A stretch of 36,542 nucleotides of DNA, from NCBI GenBank assembly GCA_007695225.1, contig REED01000086.1, positions 1 to 36,542 of the forward strand. Reading direction: 5' to 3'. The notes beneath the pieces are model-generated. The model made no database searches. It had not been told where the DNA came from and worked only from the letters and a program-made list of their open reading frames with translations. Below, one piece after another: positions 1 through 9,153 of this stretch. Within the stretch, counting starts at the first letter, position 1, and the number at the start of each line of letters is the position of its first letter. The position numbers and the translations under genes were made by a program. Source of the DNA: Gemmatimonadales bacterium (GTDB lineage Bacteria > Gemmatimonadota > Gemmatimonadetes > Longimicrobiales > Gaopeijiaceae).

Positions 1-1
1 C

Positions 2-2902
2 GAGCGCCTGGCCCGGCTCTTCCAGCACGAGTTCGAGGACCGGAAGCCGCTGATCTTCTACGCGGACCATCCGGACTTCCAGCAAACGAACACCATCCGC
101 GGCGATATCGGCGAGGGGACGGGGGGAGTCACCGAGGGACTGAAGAACCGCGTGGTGATGCCGGTTTCCTCATCCTACGCATCCACCGACCACGTGCTGG
201 GCCATGAGCTGGTCCACGCGTTCCAGTTCAACATCGCCCAGTCCCGTCGAGGGGGCGGGTTCCAGGGTCTCATGATGCTCCCCCTCTGGCTCGTGGAGGG
301 GATGGCCGAGTACCTCTCGGTGGGGAACGAGGATTCGCACACCGGAATGTGGCTCCGGGACGCCCTCCTACGGGACGACTTCCCCACCCTTCGCCAGCTG
401 ACCCGTGAGGCCCGCTTCTTCCCCTATCGATTCGGCCAGGGCTTCTGGACCTACGTCGGCGGCACCTACGGGGACGAGACGGTGGTCCGGCTCTTCCGTT
501 CCGCCCTCCGGGTGGGATGGGAGCCCGCGATTCAGCAGGTCCTGGGGATCCCGGCGGACACCCTCTCCCTCCGCTGGAAGGAAGCGGCAGAGACCCATTA
601 CCGCCCCCGCATGGAGGGCCGGACACCTCCGGGAGAGGCCGGAACCCTTCTCCTGGCGCCCTCTACCGGCGCCGGGCGACAGAACGTGGCTCCCTCCATC
701 TCCCCGGACGGAAGCCGGATGGTGTTCATTTCGGAGAAGGACCTCTTCTCCTTCGATCTCTTCCTGGCCGACGCTCGGACCGGTGAGGTGATCCGACGCC
801 TCTCCAGCGCAGCTGCCGACGCCCATTTTGACGCCCTCCGGTTCATCGACTCCTCCGGTTCCTGGTCTCCCGACGGTGATCGGATCGCCTTCGTGGTCTT
901 CGCCGATGGGCGGAACCACATCCTGGTGGCAGACGCGGAACGGGGGGATATCCAGGAACGGATTCGCCTCACCGATGAAATCGGAGAGGTCACCGGTCCC
1001 TCGTGGTCGCCGGACGGCCGCACCCTGACCTTCGCCGGGCAGTCCCGGGGGACCACCGACCTCTACCTGGTGGACGTGGAGACCCATGAGGTCACCGAGC
1101 TGACCCGGGATCGCCATGCGGTGATGCAGCCCGTCTTCTCTCCCGATGGAAGCACCATCGCCTTCGTCACCGACCGGGGACCGGAAACCGACTTCACCCG
1201 GCTGGTCTACTCGGAGATGCGAATCGCCCTGATGGATCTTGAGACCCGGAACATCGAGGTGCTGGATCTCTTCGGGAACGTGAAGCACATGAATCCCCAG
1301 TACACACCGGATGGAGCCGGGCTCTACTTCATCTCCGACCCCGACGGGTTCAGCGACATCTTCCGGCTGGAGCTGGATTCCCGTGAGGTGCAGCGGGTGA
1401 CCCAGATGGCCACCGCGGTGAGTGGGATCACGAGCCTTTCCCCAGCCATGTCGGTGGCCCGGGAGACGGGAACGGTGGTCTTCTCCGTATTCGATGAGTT
1501 CGAGTTCCACGTCTACTCCGTGGACTCCCGTGATCTCCCTGCCCAGCCGGCGCTGGTGGCGGAGATGGATCGGGAGGGCCGGCTCATTCCTCCGGCCCAG
1601 GTCCAGGTCACCTCCCGCGTCCTGGCCTACCTGGACGACCCGGATACGGGGCTACCCTCCCCGGGAACCTATATGGCCGCCGACGCGGAGGGATATGACC
1701 GCTCCCTGAGCCTGGACTTCATCACCCAGCCCAGCGTGGCTGCGGGGACGGACCAGTTCGGGAACTTCGTGGGTGGCTCGGTGGCGGCGTTCTTCTCAGA
1801 CATGCTGGGGAACCGGAGCCTGGGGGTTGGCGTCCAGGCCCAGGGAACCGTGAAGGACATCGGCGGCCAGTTCGTCTACCAGAACATGGAAAACCGTTGG
1901 AACTGGGGCGTGGGCGGAGGCCGGATCCCCTTCCTCATCCCCCGGGGATTCCCGTCCAGGGATCCCCAGACCGGTGGGATCCGTTTCGACCAGGAACTCC
2001 TGAGGATCTTCAACACCCAGGCGTTCGCCCTCACATCATACCCCTTCAGTCGGACCCGGAGGGCGGACTTCGCGGCGGGAGTGAATCGGTATGCCTTCGA
2101 CCTGGAACTGGAGACGATCCGGTTCGACCAGTTCGGGCAGTTCATTGACCGGACCCGGGAAACCCGGAACGACCTGGTGCCTGACCCGGTGAACCTCTTC
2201 GAGGCCAGCGCGGCGCTGGTGGGGGACAACTCCTTCCAGGCCTTCACCTCCCCCATTCGGGGATCCAGATATCGCCTCGAGTTGGGGCACACGGTGGGTT
2301 CGCGGAACTTCACCTCGGCCACCGCGGACTATCGCCGGTATTTCAACCCCACCACCAACCTCACCTTCGCCTTCCGGGGACTCCACTTCGGGCGGTATGG
2401 CGACGATCTGGTGTCGGGGCGGGACGCGGTGAACCAGCAGCGGACCATCGACCCGGTGCAGCCCGTCTTCCTGGGACGGGAAGGGCTGGTGCGGGGCTAC
2501 TCGGCCTTCTCCTTCGACGTGTCCCGGGAGTGCATCCCTACCGACGAATTCGAAGCCTGTCCCGTATATGAGCGCCTCATCGGCCACCGGATCGGGGTGT
2601 TGAACGCCGAGGTCCGGGTACCCCTCATCGGCACGGAGCGGCTGGGGCTCTTCAACTTCGGCTTCCTCCCCACGGAGCTCTCCCTCTTCACCGATGCGGG
2701 ACTGGCCTGGGACAAGGGAGACGATCCCTCCCTGGAGTTCACCCGTGATCTGACTGCCGGTCGGGTTCCCGTGGTGAGTTCAGGGGTGAGCACCCGATTC
2801 AATCTCATGGGGTTCCTCATCCTGGAGGCCTACTACGCCTATCCCTTCCAGCGCCCCGAGAAGGGGTGGCACTGGGGGTTCAACCTGGCGCCAGGATGGT
2901 AA
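2..2902 (+). CDS. Secreted HExxH metallopeptidase-like / TolB beta-propeller / outer-membrane beta-barrel protein (5' end outside window)
   Basis: The frame is open from base 2, so the gene starts before the window; 966 residues are visible. Near the start HELVHAFQFN (about 203-232) is a gluzincin zinc motif, followed by WLVEGMAEYLS, whose Glu is the expected third ligand (peptidase-MA-like arrangement). Next come repeated blocks such as APSISPDGSRMVFIS, GSWSPDGDRIAFV, GPSWSPDGRTLTFAG and QPVFSPDGSTIAFVT, which are PD40/TolB propeller strands. The last ~400 residues are rich in alternating aromatic strands (YRRYFNPTTNLTFAFRGLHFG, LFNFGFLPTELSLFTDAGLAW), like the BamA/surface-antigen barrel, and end in a Trp. 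I infer an outer-membrane protein carrying a periplasmic or surface peptidase domain and a propeller. Its substrate is unknown. It is followed by a strong terminator. Confidence 0.85.
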   Translation, partial: ERLARLFQHEFEDRKPLIFYADHPDFQQTNTIRGDIGEGTGGVTEGLKNRVVMPVSSSYASTDHVLGHELVHAFQFNIAQSRRGGGFQGLMMLPLWLVEGMAEYLSVGNEDSHTGMWLRDALLRDDFPTLRQLTREARFFPYRFGQGFWTYVGGTYGDETVVRLFRSALRVGWEPAIQQVLGIPADTLSLRWKEAAETHYRPRMEGRTPPGEAGTLLLAPSTGAGRQNVAPSISPDGSRMVFISEKDLFSFDLFLADARTGEVIRRLSSAAADAHFDALRFIDSSGSWSPDGDRIAFVVFADGRNHILVADAERGDIQERIRLTDEIGEVTGPSWSPDGRTLTFAGQSRGTTDLYLVDVETHEVTELTRDRHAVMQPVFSPDGSTIAFVTDRGPETDFTRLVYSEMRIALMDLETRNIEVLDLFGNVKHMNPQYTPDGAGLYFISDPDGFSDIFRLELDSREVQRVTQMATAVSGITSLSPAMSVARETGTVVFSVFDEFEFHVYSVDSRDLPAQPALVAEMDREGRLIPPAQVQVTSRVLAYLDDPDTGLPSPGTYMAADAEGYDRSLSLDFITQPSVAAGTDQFGNFVGGSVAAFFSDMLGNRSLGVGVQAQGTVKDIGGQFVYQNMENRWNWGVGGGRIPFLIPRGFPSRDPQTGGIRFDQELLRIFNTQAFALTSYPFSRTRRADFAAGVNRYAFDLELETIRFDQFGQFIDRTRETRNDLVPDPVNLFEASAALVGDNSFQAFTSPIRGSRYRLELGHTVGSRNFTSATADYRRYFNPTTNLTFAFRGLHFGRYGDDLVSGRDAVNQQRTIDPVQPVFLGREGLVRGYSAFSFDVSRECIPTDEFEACPVYERLIGHRIGVLNAEVRVPLIGTERLGLFNFGFLPTELSLFTDAGLAWDKGDDPSLEFTRDLTAGRVPVVSSGVSTRFNLMGFLILEAYYAYPFQRPEKGWHWGFNLAPGW

Positions 2903-2942
2903 TCCCGGCAGGGTGAAGGCTTCCCGGTAGGGCCTCAACGTG

Positions 2943-2986
2943 AAACGGCCCGGTGGACCAGGCAGAGCGGTCCACCGGGCCGTTTT
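2943..2986. terminator. Bidirectional intrinsic terminator between convergent genes
   Basis: A perfect 17-bp inverted repeat (2943-2959 with 2969-2985) around a 9-nt loop is followed by TTTT on the plus strand. The left arm begins with AAA, giving a short U run on the minus transcript as well. It lies between the plus-strand barrel gene and the minus-strand MCE gene, so it can stop both. Confidence 0.9.
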
Positions 2987-3023
2987 AGGCGCCCTCGCCA
3001 CGAGGCGAGGGGCGGCGCAAAGC

Positions 3024-3977
3024 TCAGAAGATCCGGAGCCGGACGTACCGCCCGGGGTTTTCCCGGATGTCCTCGGCCAGGAAGAGCATGGATTCGGCCG
3101 CCCGGTTCAGATTCCGGTAGAGGGCCTCATCCTGGGAGAGGAGCCCCAGGGTGCCCTCGCCCCGCTCCATGCGCCCCAGCACCTCCTCCAGCGAGGCGGA
3201 GGCGGTCTGGAGCCGGAGGCCCGCATCGTTCAGGTGCCCAAGGGTGCTGTCGGCCCGAGCCAGTGCCCGGGCCAGTTCGGGCCCGGTGAGCGAACCCTCC
3301 ACCTCCTCCGCCGTACGCCGGAGGCTCGAGGTCAGCCCCTGGAGTTCGGTGCGCTGCGCCTCCACGAGTGCCGAAAGGTCCCCCACCAGTCGTTCCGTCT
3401 CCGCCGCAGTTCCCTCCACCGCCGCCAGGGTGGGATCGGCCAGGAGGCGCTGGAGGCGGCCCACGATGTCCTCAGCGTCGGTACCCAGGGTCTCGGCCAG
3501 GTCCATCAGACCTTCCGTGGCTTCCCCGGGGATCAGGTCGCCGTCATCGAGAGTCTGGTCCGCATCGCCGGGGATGATCTCGATGGTGCGTCCCCCCAGG
3601 AGCCCCATCCCCGCCACCCTGGCTCGGGAATCCACCGGAATCGCCCATTGCCCGTTGATCTCCAGGGAAATCCGGACCCCGTCCTCCACCAGGGCAAAGC
3701 GCCGAACCCGTCCGATGTTCACGCCTCGCATCTGCACCGGGTCACCGCTTCGGACGCCCCCGGCGTCGCGGACCTCTGTGAGTACAGTGTACCGGCCCCG
3801 GAAGGTAGCCGGATCAGTGAGGAGGAAGAGCGCCAGGAGTACGGCAAGTGCGCCGGCCAGGACGAAGATCCCGATGCGGACCTCTCGTCCGCCCGTAGCC
3901 ACCGGGGTACTCCTCTCCAGCTCCTGCTCGGAGAGTTCCCGCTTCCTGGAGCCCCGTCCGGACCTCTCGTCGGTCAT
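3024..3977 (-). CDS. mlaD: MCE/MlaD-family phospholipid-transport substrate-binding protein
   Basis: A 317-residue protein with a cytoplasmic, charged N-terminus, one membrane anchor at about 35-52 (IGIFVLAGALAVLLALFLL) and an MCE domain at about 60-145 (RDAGGVRSGDPVQMRGVNIGRV, then GMGLLGGRTIEIIPGD). A long helical, coiled-coil-prone region follows, ending in the NPGRYVRLRIF tail common in this family. MlaD proteins form a hexameric ring on the MlaFE transporter and pass phospholipids across the periplasm. I chose ATG 3977 because it overlaps the stop of the ATPase gene (ATGA, 3974-3977), and the upstream in-frame extension is a frame-shifted reading of that gene. It is the last gene of the mlaEFD operon. 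No mlaC or mlaB is present in the window. Confidence 0.93.
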   Translation of the reverse strand: MTDERSGRGSRKRELSEQELERSTPVATGGREVRIGIFVLAGALAVLLALFLLTDPATFRGRYTVLTEVRDAGGVRSGDPVQMRGVNIGRVRRFALVEDGVRISLEINGQWAIPVDSRARVAGMGLLGGRTIEIIPGDADQTLDDGDLIPGEATEGLMDLAETLGTDAEDIVGRLQRLLADPTLAAVEGTAAETERLVGDLSALVEAQRTELQGLTSSLRRTAEEVEGSLTGPELARALARADSTLGHLNDAGLRLQTASASLEEVLGRMERGEGTLGLLSQDEALYRNLNRAAESMLFLAEDIRENPGRYVRLRIF

Positions 3978-4747
3978 ATTACCTCCGCCTCGTCCAGCGC
4001 CGCCTGGGCAGCACTTCGATCTGAAAAAGCCCGCACCAACGGATCCTCCGATGCGAGAAAGGCCTCGGGTGTGCCGCAGAACCTCAGAACCCCGCTGTGC
4101 AGCATAGCCACCCTCCCGCACATCTGGAGTCCCCCCTCGATGTCGTGGGTGACGATGATGGAGGTCACCCGGAGTTCCCCGGAAAGCCGTTCGATGAGAC
4201 GCTCCACTGCTGCGGTGTTCACCGGATCCAGTCCGGTGGTGGGCTCATCCCAAAGGAGGATTCGTGGGCGCCCCACGATGGCCCGGGCGATCCCCACCCG
4301 CTTCCTCATCCCGCCGGAGAGTTCCGAGGGGAGCTTCGTCAACACTTCCTGGGGCCTCAGATTCACCAGTTCCAGGGAATCCCAGATCTTCCGGGTTCGC
4401 TCCCGTCGAGGAAGTTTCTGGACCTCTTCCTCCGGAATCCCCATCTCCACGTTCTCCCAGACGTTCAGGGAATCGAAGAGGGCGGCATTCTGGAAGACAT
4501 ATCCCACCTTCCTTCGGACTCGCTGAACCGTTCCCCGTGGCCCTCCATACACCGGATCCCCCTCCACGATCACATTGCCCCGATCCAGCTCCAGGAGGCC
4601 GATGGTGCTCTTGAGGAGAACGCTCTTCCCGGTCCCTGAAGGTCCGAAGATCCCGAACATCTCTCCTTCCTCCACCGCCAGGTCCACCCCGGTGAGAACG
4701 GGTTGATCGAAGGCCTTGTGGATGTCCACGTAGCGGATCAACGACAC
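3974..4747 (-). CDS. mlaF: ABC transporter ATP-binding protein, MlaF type
   Basis: A 257-residue ATPase with all canonical motifs: Walker A GPSGTGKSVLL, Q-loop YVFQNAALFDSLNVWENV, signature LSGGMRKRVGIARAI, Walker B ILLWDEPTTGLDP and the switch His in IIVTHD. The DSLNVWENV and GGMRKRVGIARA wording is typical of MlaF/Ttg2A, which powers lipid movement with MlaE and MlaD. I prefer GTG 4747: it follows the mlaE stop with a GAGG at suitable distance, and family members start right at this point (VSLIRYVDIHKAF). An upstream ATG at 4789 would add 14 low-complexity residues read from the end of mlaE. Its stop overlaps mlaD by four bases. Confidence 0.93.
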   Translation of the reverse strand: MSLIRYVDIHKAFDQPVLTGVDLAVEEGEMFGIFGPSGTGKSVLLKSTIGLLELDRGNVIVEGDPVYGGPRGTVQRVRRKVGYVFQNAALFDSLNVWENVEMGIPEEEVQKLPRRERTRKIWDSLELVNLRPQEVLTKLPSELSGGMRKRVGIARAIVGRPRILLWDEPTTGLDPVNTAAVERLIERLSGELRVTSIIVTHDIEGGLQMCGRVAMLHSGVLRFCGTPEAFLASEDPLVRAFSDRSAAQAALDEAEVI

Positions 4748-4757
4748 CGGATCGCCC

Positions 4758-5570
4758 TCACTGGAGGAAGAGGGGGGGGAAAAGGGCATCCAGGATGAGC
4801 ACCGTCAGCGTCATGAACATCACCGAAGCAGTGGTGATCCGTCCCACCCCCGCCGCCCCGCCTGACGTCCGCATTCCCATGTGGATGGAGATGACGGGAA
4901 TGGCGAATCCGAAGGTGACAGCCTTCATCAGGGAATAGAGGAGATCCCAATTGTGCCAGAAGAGCCGGGCGCCATAGAGGAACGCCTCGTACCCCAGGCC
5001 GACGGTGATGCGGGCCGCCACCATCCCCGCCAGGATTCCCACCACGTTGGCGATGGCCACCAGGATGGGGACGGTGATGATGCCGGCCAGGATCCTGGGA
5101 GCAGCCAGGATGGCGATGGGATCCCGACCCAGGGCCTCGAACGCATCGATCTGTTCCGACACCTTCATGGTTCCCAGTTCCGCCGTGATCCGCGCTCCCA
5201 CCCGCCCCACCAGGACGATGGCCGTGAGGACCGGCCCCAACTCCAGTACCACCGAGGAGGTGACCACCGAGCCCAGCACGTAGAGAGGGACGGAACCCTG
5301 GAACTGGTATCCCCCCTGCTGGCTTGTCACGATTCCTGCCAGGAGCGCCGCCACGATGACGATGGGGAGGCTCTGGACTCCCATGATGTAGATCTGCCGG
5401 AAGACCGACTGGAGGGAGACCTTCAGTGTGAAGATCGCCCGGGCCGTCCGCCCCAGTAGGAGTCCGAGCTGCCCTGCGTGCTCCGCCACCTGTTCCCCCG
5501 TCTTCCCCACCGCGGCCAGCGGGCCGGCGATGACCCGTGGAAGGCTGGACGAGGGGGAGCGGGATGCCAT
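4758..5570 (-). CDS. mlaE: ABC transporter permease, MlaE family
   Basis: A 270-residue integral membrane protein with about five hydrophobic segments. ELGTMKVSEQIDAFEALGRDP (residues ~130-150) is the diagnostic MlaE/Ttg2B cytoplasmic loop, and GPVLTAIVLVGRVGARITAE precedes it. MlaE is the permease of the inner-membrane complex that exchanges phospholipids with the periplasmic carrier to maintain outer-membrane asymmetry. It is the first gene of the mlaE-mlaF-mlaD run. A histidine-kinase gene lies 132 bp upstream on the same strand, which may or may not be co-transcribed. Confidence 0.93.
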   Translation of the reverse strand: MASRSPSSSLPRVIAGPLAAVGKTGEQVAEHAGQLGLLLGRTARAIFTLKVSLQSVFRQIYIMGVQSLPIVIVAALLAGIVTSQQGGYQFQGSVPLYVLGSVVTSSVVLELGPVLTAIVLVGRVGARITAELGTMKVSEQIDAFEALGRDPIAILAAPRILAGIITVPILVAIANVVGILAGMVAARITVGLGYEAFLYGARLFWHNWDLLYSLMKAVTFGFAIPVISIHMGMRTSGGAAGVGRITTASVMFMTLTVLILDALFPPLFLQ

Positions 5571-5702
5571 GACCGGGCGCCGGGTGCGGGGAGGGGTCGA
5601 AGGGGAGCGACGGGGGCGGGTCCACTCCGGTGCGGAGGTGGGATCTGTAGCCGGAAAATTCTCACGAAAGCGGAGGTCCGACGCAAGGTTTGGACCCGGG
5701 GA

Positions 5703-7586
5703 TCAGGACGAGCCCCTCTCCGCGCCTTGGGCCAAAGACGCGGTCCCTTCCCCCCGGACGGAAGGGCCGGGGCTGGGAAGCAGGTCGGGCTCCAGGTCGA
5801 CGATGAAAAGGGAACCCTGCCCCTCGATGCTCCGGGCCCCCAGCTGAAATCCCATGAGGTCACACAGGGATCGGGAGATGGTGAGCCCCAGACCCGTCCC
5901 TCCGAAGGCCCTGGCCCTGGACTGGTCTACCTGATGGAAAGGCGTGAAGATCTCATCCAGTTCCCCGGCGGGGATTCCGATCCCCGTGTCCTCCACCTCG
6001 ATACGGAGGGGACGACCACGATCCGGGTCGGTGATGACCCGGATCGCCACTTGTCCCTCGGCTGTGAACTTCACCGCGTTCCCAACCAGATTCAGGAGCA
6101 CCTGTCGGAGGCGGCGATGGTCGGCCATCGTCAGGGAGAGGTCCGGGGGAACGTCCACGGTCAGCTCGAGACCCTTGCGTCGGGCTTGAAGGTCCAAGGT
6201 CCGGACCACCTCCCCCGCCAATGCCTCCAGATCCACCGGCTCCCGGACCACCTCCAGACGCTGGGCATCCATTTTGGAGAGATCCAGGATGTCCTCGATG
6301 AGGGAGAGGAGGTGCTCACCGTTGCTCTGGATTCTCCGGAGGAAGTCGAGCTCACGGAGAGGGAGGGATCCGCCCTGCTTCTTCAGGAGGATGTTGGCGA
6401 ACCCGATCACCGAGTTGAGGGGGGTGCGAAGCTCGTGGCTCATGTTGGCCAGGAAGGTATTCTTCGCCAGGGCATTGGCCTCGGCCTCCTCCAGCGCACG
6501 TCGCAACATTCGCTCCGCCCGCTTCTGATTGGTCACGTCCCGCACCACCATGACCCGGGCGGTGTGTCCCTGGTAGAGGGAATCCACTACCGAGAGCTCC
6601 ACCTGAAACAGGGAGCCATCGTATCTTCGGGCCGATACTTCCATTTGCTCCGCGCGGACCCGGTCACCGGGACCCAGAGGAGCCAGCAGACCGTCTCGAG
6701 CACCCTCCCGATCCTCGTGGGCCAGGAGATTCAGCACCGGATCGCCCACCATCTGGGAAACGGCAATGCCGAAGTACTGTGTGGCACGAGGATTGGCGTC
6801 CAGGATCTTTCCATCCCGGTAGAACACCACGCCCTCGAAGGTGGCCTCTGCCAGTCTCCGGAATCGCTCTTCGCTCTCCTTCACCTGGACGATGGCCGTT
6901 TCCATGGCTCGTCGAGCCTCCTCCCCACCTTTCCGGGCCCGTTCGGTCTGGTCCAATGCGCTTTCAAGTTCGATCTGCCGGACCCGTTCCTTCATGCGCA
7001 GTTCCTCCAGCCGGACACGGTTTTCCCGTCGCAGATGGAGAACGATGGCGGAGAGGCCTGTAGCCATGAGCAGACTGAGACCGAAATGAAACCACTCCCG
7101 GTCCGGAAGGTGGGGGCTGGCCGCCAGAAACCATCCGGCGAGAGCGGCGACCGCCACCAGGGCGAACCAGCCCCAGTCCAGGAAGAAGAGGCCCACCCCG
7201 AGGAGTACGAGCAGGGCGTACATGGTGCTCCACGGCTCGCCGGTGAGCACGATTTCCAGGTATGCGTTGGCCAGCACGAGGACGGCCACCAGGGCCCCCG
7301 CCAGATGCCCCCTTCCCGCCAGGGAGGGTCGGAGGTGGAGCCCCCCCCGGGCGAGAAGAAGAACAAGGGCGGAGCCGCCCGTGGCCCAGGCCAGAACGCC
7401 GTGTCCTTCGCTTCCCAGGACCCCCATGTGGAAGGCCGAAAGGAGGAGGTAATACGCCGCCAGAGCCAGGACGATCGGAGGCACCGCCCGGGACACGTTC
7501 CGGTCCAGGGCCCGATCCAGTTCGTCCGTCCCTCCTTCCCTCCCCATGAACCCCGGGGTGGTCCAACTCTCGAGCCTCCTGGCCAT
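5703..7586 (-). CDS. Membrane sensor histidine kinase with a PAS domain
   Basis: 627 residues. Residues ~35-185 hold about six hydrophobic helices (VPPIVLALAAYYLLLSAF, LAGALVAVLVLANAYLEIVL, MYALLVLLGVGLFFLDW and others). A charged helical linker runs from ~187 to 238 and a PAS domain from ~240 to 355. The dimerisation/phosphoacceptor helix contains FLANMSHELRTPLNSV with His384. The HATPase domain shows the N box (LLNLVGNAVKFT, Asn503), G1 (VEDTGIGI) and G2 (GGTGLGL). There is no receiver domain and no response-regulator gene in the window, so it is an orphan kinase whose signal and partner are unknown. The start is uncertain: ATG 7586 is used, with ATG 7547 the alternative; neither has a strong Shine-Dalgarno sequence. 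Confidence 0.92.
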   Translation of the reverse strand: MARRLESWTTPGFMGREGGTDELDRALDRNVSRAVPPIVLALAAYYLLLSAFHMGVLGSEGHGVLAWATGGSALVLLLARGGLHLRPSLAGRGHLAGALVAVLVLANAYLEIVLTGEPWSTMYALLVLLGVGLFFLDWGWFALVAVAALAGWFLAASPHLPDREWFHFGLSLLMATGLSAIVLHLRRENRVRLEELRMKERVRQIELESALDQTERARKGGEEARRAMETAIVQVKESEERFRRLAEATFEGVVFYRDGKILDANPRATQYFGIAVSQMVGDPVLNLLAHEDREGARDGLLAPLGPGDRVRAEQMEVSARRYDGSLFQVELSVVDSLYQGHTARVMVVRDVTNQKRAERMLRRALEEAEANALAKNTFLANMSHELRTPLNSVIGFANILLKKQGGSLPLRELDFLRRIQSNGEHLLSLIEDILDLSKMDAQRLEVVREPVDLEALAGEVVRTLDLQARRKGLELTVDVPPDLSLTMADHRRLRQVLLNLVGNAVKFTAEGQVAIRVITDPDRGRPLRIEVEDTGIGIPAGELDEIFTPFHQVDQSRARAFGGTGLGLTISRSLCDLMGFQLGARSIEGQGSLFIVDLEPDLLPSPGPSVRGEGTASLAQGAERGSS

Positions 7587-7788
7587 TCAGTGGATCCGGG
7601 AAAGAATGGTTTTGAGTGGACCCCGAACACCTGCCCGGAGCCTGAAGCGAAGGTGGGGCCGGGAAGCGTGGGGAACAAGGGGACGCGGAGGGGCTTGTGG
7701 CGGCTCCGGCACCTGGGTAGCGTCACGCATGCATCTGCCCGTGCGCCTCATCCCATCCCATTCCCTGTGCTGTCGAAGGAGTCCCTCC

Positions 7789-9132
7789 ATGCGCCATCCC
7801 CTCTCCCCCTCCACCGTGTGGATCCGTGCCCAGGGAGGCGTTCTGTCCATCCTGTCTCTCCTGTTCCTCCTGGCGCACGCCCCTGGTCTCGAGGCCCAGA
7901 CGGCCCCGGAGGCGGAGGCACGTTTCCAGGAGGAGATCGAATCCCTTCTCTCCAACCCCGCGATCCAGGCCGCTTTCGCCTTCCTGGAGCGTACGGACGA
8001 GGAGACCATGAGGGACCAGGTCGAACTCACCGAGATCCCGGCACCGCCCTTTGGGGAGGAGGTTCGGGCCCAGGAGTTCCTGGCCCGGATCGAGGCGCTG
8101 GGAGTGGATGAGGCATGGATCGACGCGGAAGGGAACGTCCTCGGGCTGCGGCGGGGAACAGAGGGAGACCGGGTGGTGGCCATCTCCGGGCACCTGGACA
8201 CCGTCTTCCCCATCGAAACCGATGTCACTGTGCGCATGGTGGGGGACACCCTCTTCGCCCCGGGCATCGCCGATGATGGGCGGGGACTCGCAACGGTTCT
8301 GGCCATCCTGCGTGCCATGAACGAAGAGGGGATTCGCACCCGGGCGGACATCCTCTTCATCGGGACCGTGGGAGAAGAGGGACTGGGGGATCTCCGAGGC
8401 GTGAAGCATCTCTTCCGCCCCGACGGCCCCCGCATCGACGCCTTCATCTCGGTGGATGGCACCGGGGAGACGGGAATCACCAATATGGCGTTGGGGTCCC
8501 ACCGCTACCGGGTCACCTTCGAGGGTCCGGGAGGCCACTCCTGGGGCGCCTTCGGGTTGGCGAATCCAGCCCATGCCCTGGGTCGGGCAATGCGGCACCT
8601 GGACGAAATGGGACACCTGCAGACGTCCCAGGGACCCCGCACGAGCTACACGGTTGGACGGATCGGAGGGGGGACCTCGGTGAATTCCATACCCTTCGAG
8701 GCATGGATGGAGGTGGACATGCGGTCGGAGAGCCAGGAATCCCTGCAGGCCATGGATTCCGTCTTCCAGTCCGCCATGGCGCTGGCCCTCGAGGAGGCGA
8801 ATGAGATCCGCCGGGACGGGCCGCCCCTTCGCCTGAATGTGGAGATGATCGGAAACCGTCCCTCCGGCGACATCCCTCCGGACCAGCCCTTCATCCAGCG
8901 GGCCATCGCCGCCTCCCGGGCGCTGGGAGTAGAGCCCCAGCTGGGCCGGTCCTCCACCGACAGCAACGTTCCCATCTCCATGGGGATCCCCTCCATGACC
9001 CTGGGGGGAGGAGGGGTCGGGGGTCGGGCCCATTCCCTGGATGAATTCTACATCAACCGGGATGGGCCCTTCGGGATCCAGCGGGTCCTCCTCATCCTCC
9101 TGGCTGAAGCCGGCGTCCCGCCGACCAGCTGA
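7789..9132 (+). CDS. Secreted M20-family metallopeptidase
   Basis: 447 residues. The start at ATG 7789 is fixed by GAAGGAG seven bases upstream and by a signal peptide (VLSILSLLFLLAHAPGLEAQ). The di-zinc M20 motifs are intact: GHLDTV (His135, Asp137), GIADDGRG (bridging Asp), TVGEEGLGDL (catalytic and metal Glu196/197), a later Asp in ISVDGTGE, and a final ligand His in GGRAHSLDEFY. The central section (GSHRYRVTFEGPGGHSWGAFG) is the usual dimerisation/lid domain. Family members hydrolyse peptides, dipeptides or acylated amino acids; the exact substrate cannot be told. It converges with the propeller lipoprotein gene after only 21 bp. A second, degenerate M20 protein is encoded 1.5 kb downstream. 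Confidence 0.92.
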   Translation: MRHPLSPSTVWIRAQGGVLSILSLLFLLAHAPGLEAQTAPEAEARFQEEIESLLSNPAIQAAFAFLERTDEETMRDQVELTEIPAPPFGEEVRAQEFLARIEALGVDEAWIDAEGNVLGLRRGTEGDRVVAISGHLDTVFPIETDVTVRMVGDTLFAPGIADDGRGLATVLAILRAMNEEGIRTRADILFIGTVGEEGLGDLRGVKHLFRPDGPRIDAFISVDGTGETGITNMALGSHRYRVTFEGPGGHSWGAFGLANPAHALGRAMRHLDEMGHLQTSQGPRTSYTVGRIGGGTSVNSIPFEAWMEVDMRSESQESLQAMDSVFQSAMALALEEANEIRRDGPPLRLNVEMIGNRPSGDIPPDQPFIQRAIAASRALGVEPQLGRSSTDSNVPISMGIPSMTLGGGGVGGRAHSLDEFYINRDGPFGIQRVLLILLAEAGVPPTS

Positions 9133-9153
9133 AACCCCAGAAGGGCGGAAGGC

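Noticed and set aside
2940..4526. 528-residue plus-strand ORF opposite mlaD/mlaF
   Set aside because: It begins inside the terminator and mirrors two genes with complete family motifs; no motif of its own.
5478..8111. 877-residue plus-strand ORF opposite the histidine kinase
   Set aside because: It is antisense to a gene with clear kinase motifs and its translation is low-complexity; long shadow frames are expected at this GC content.
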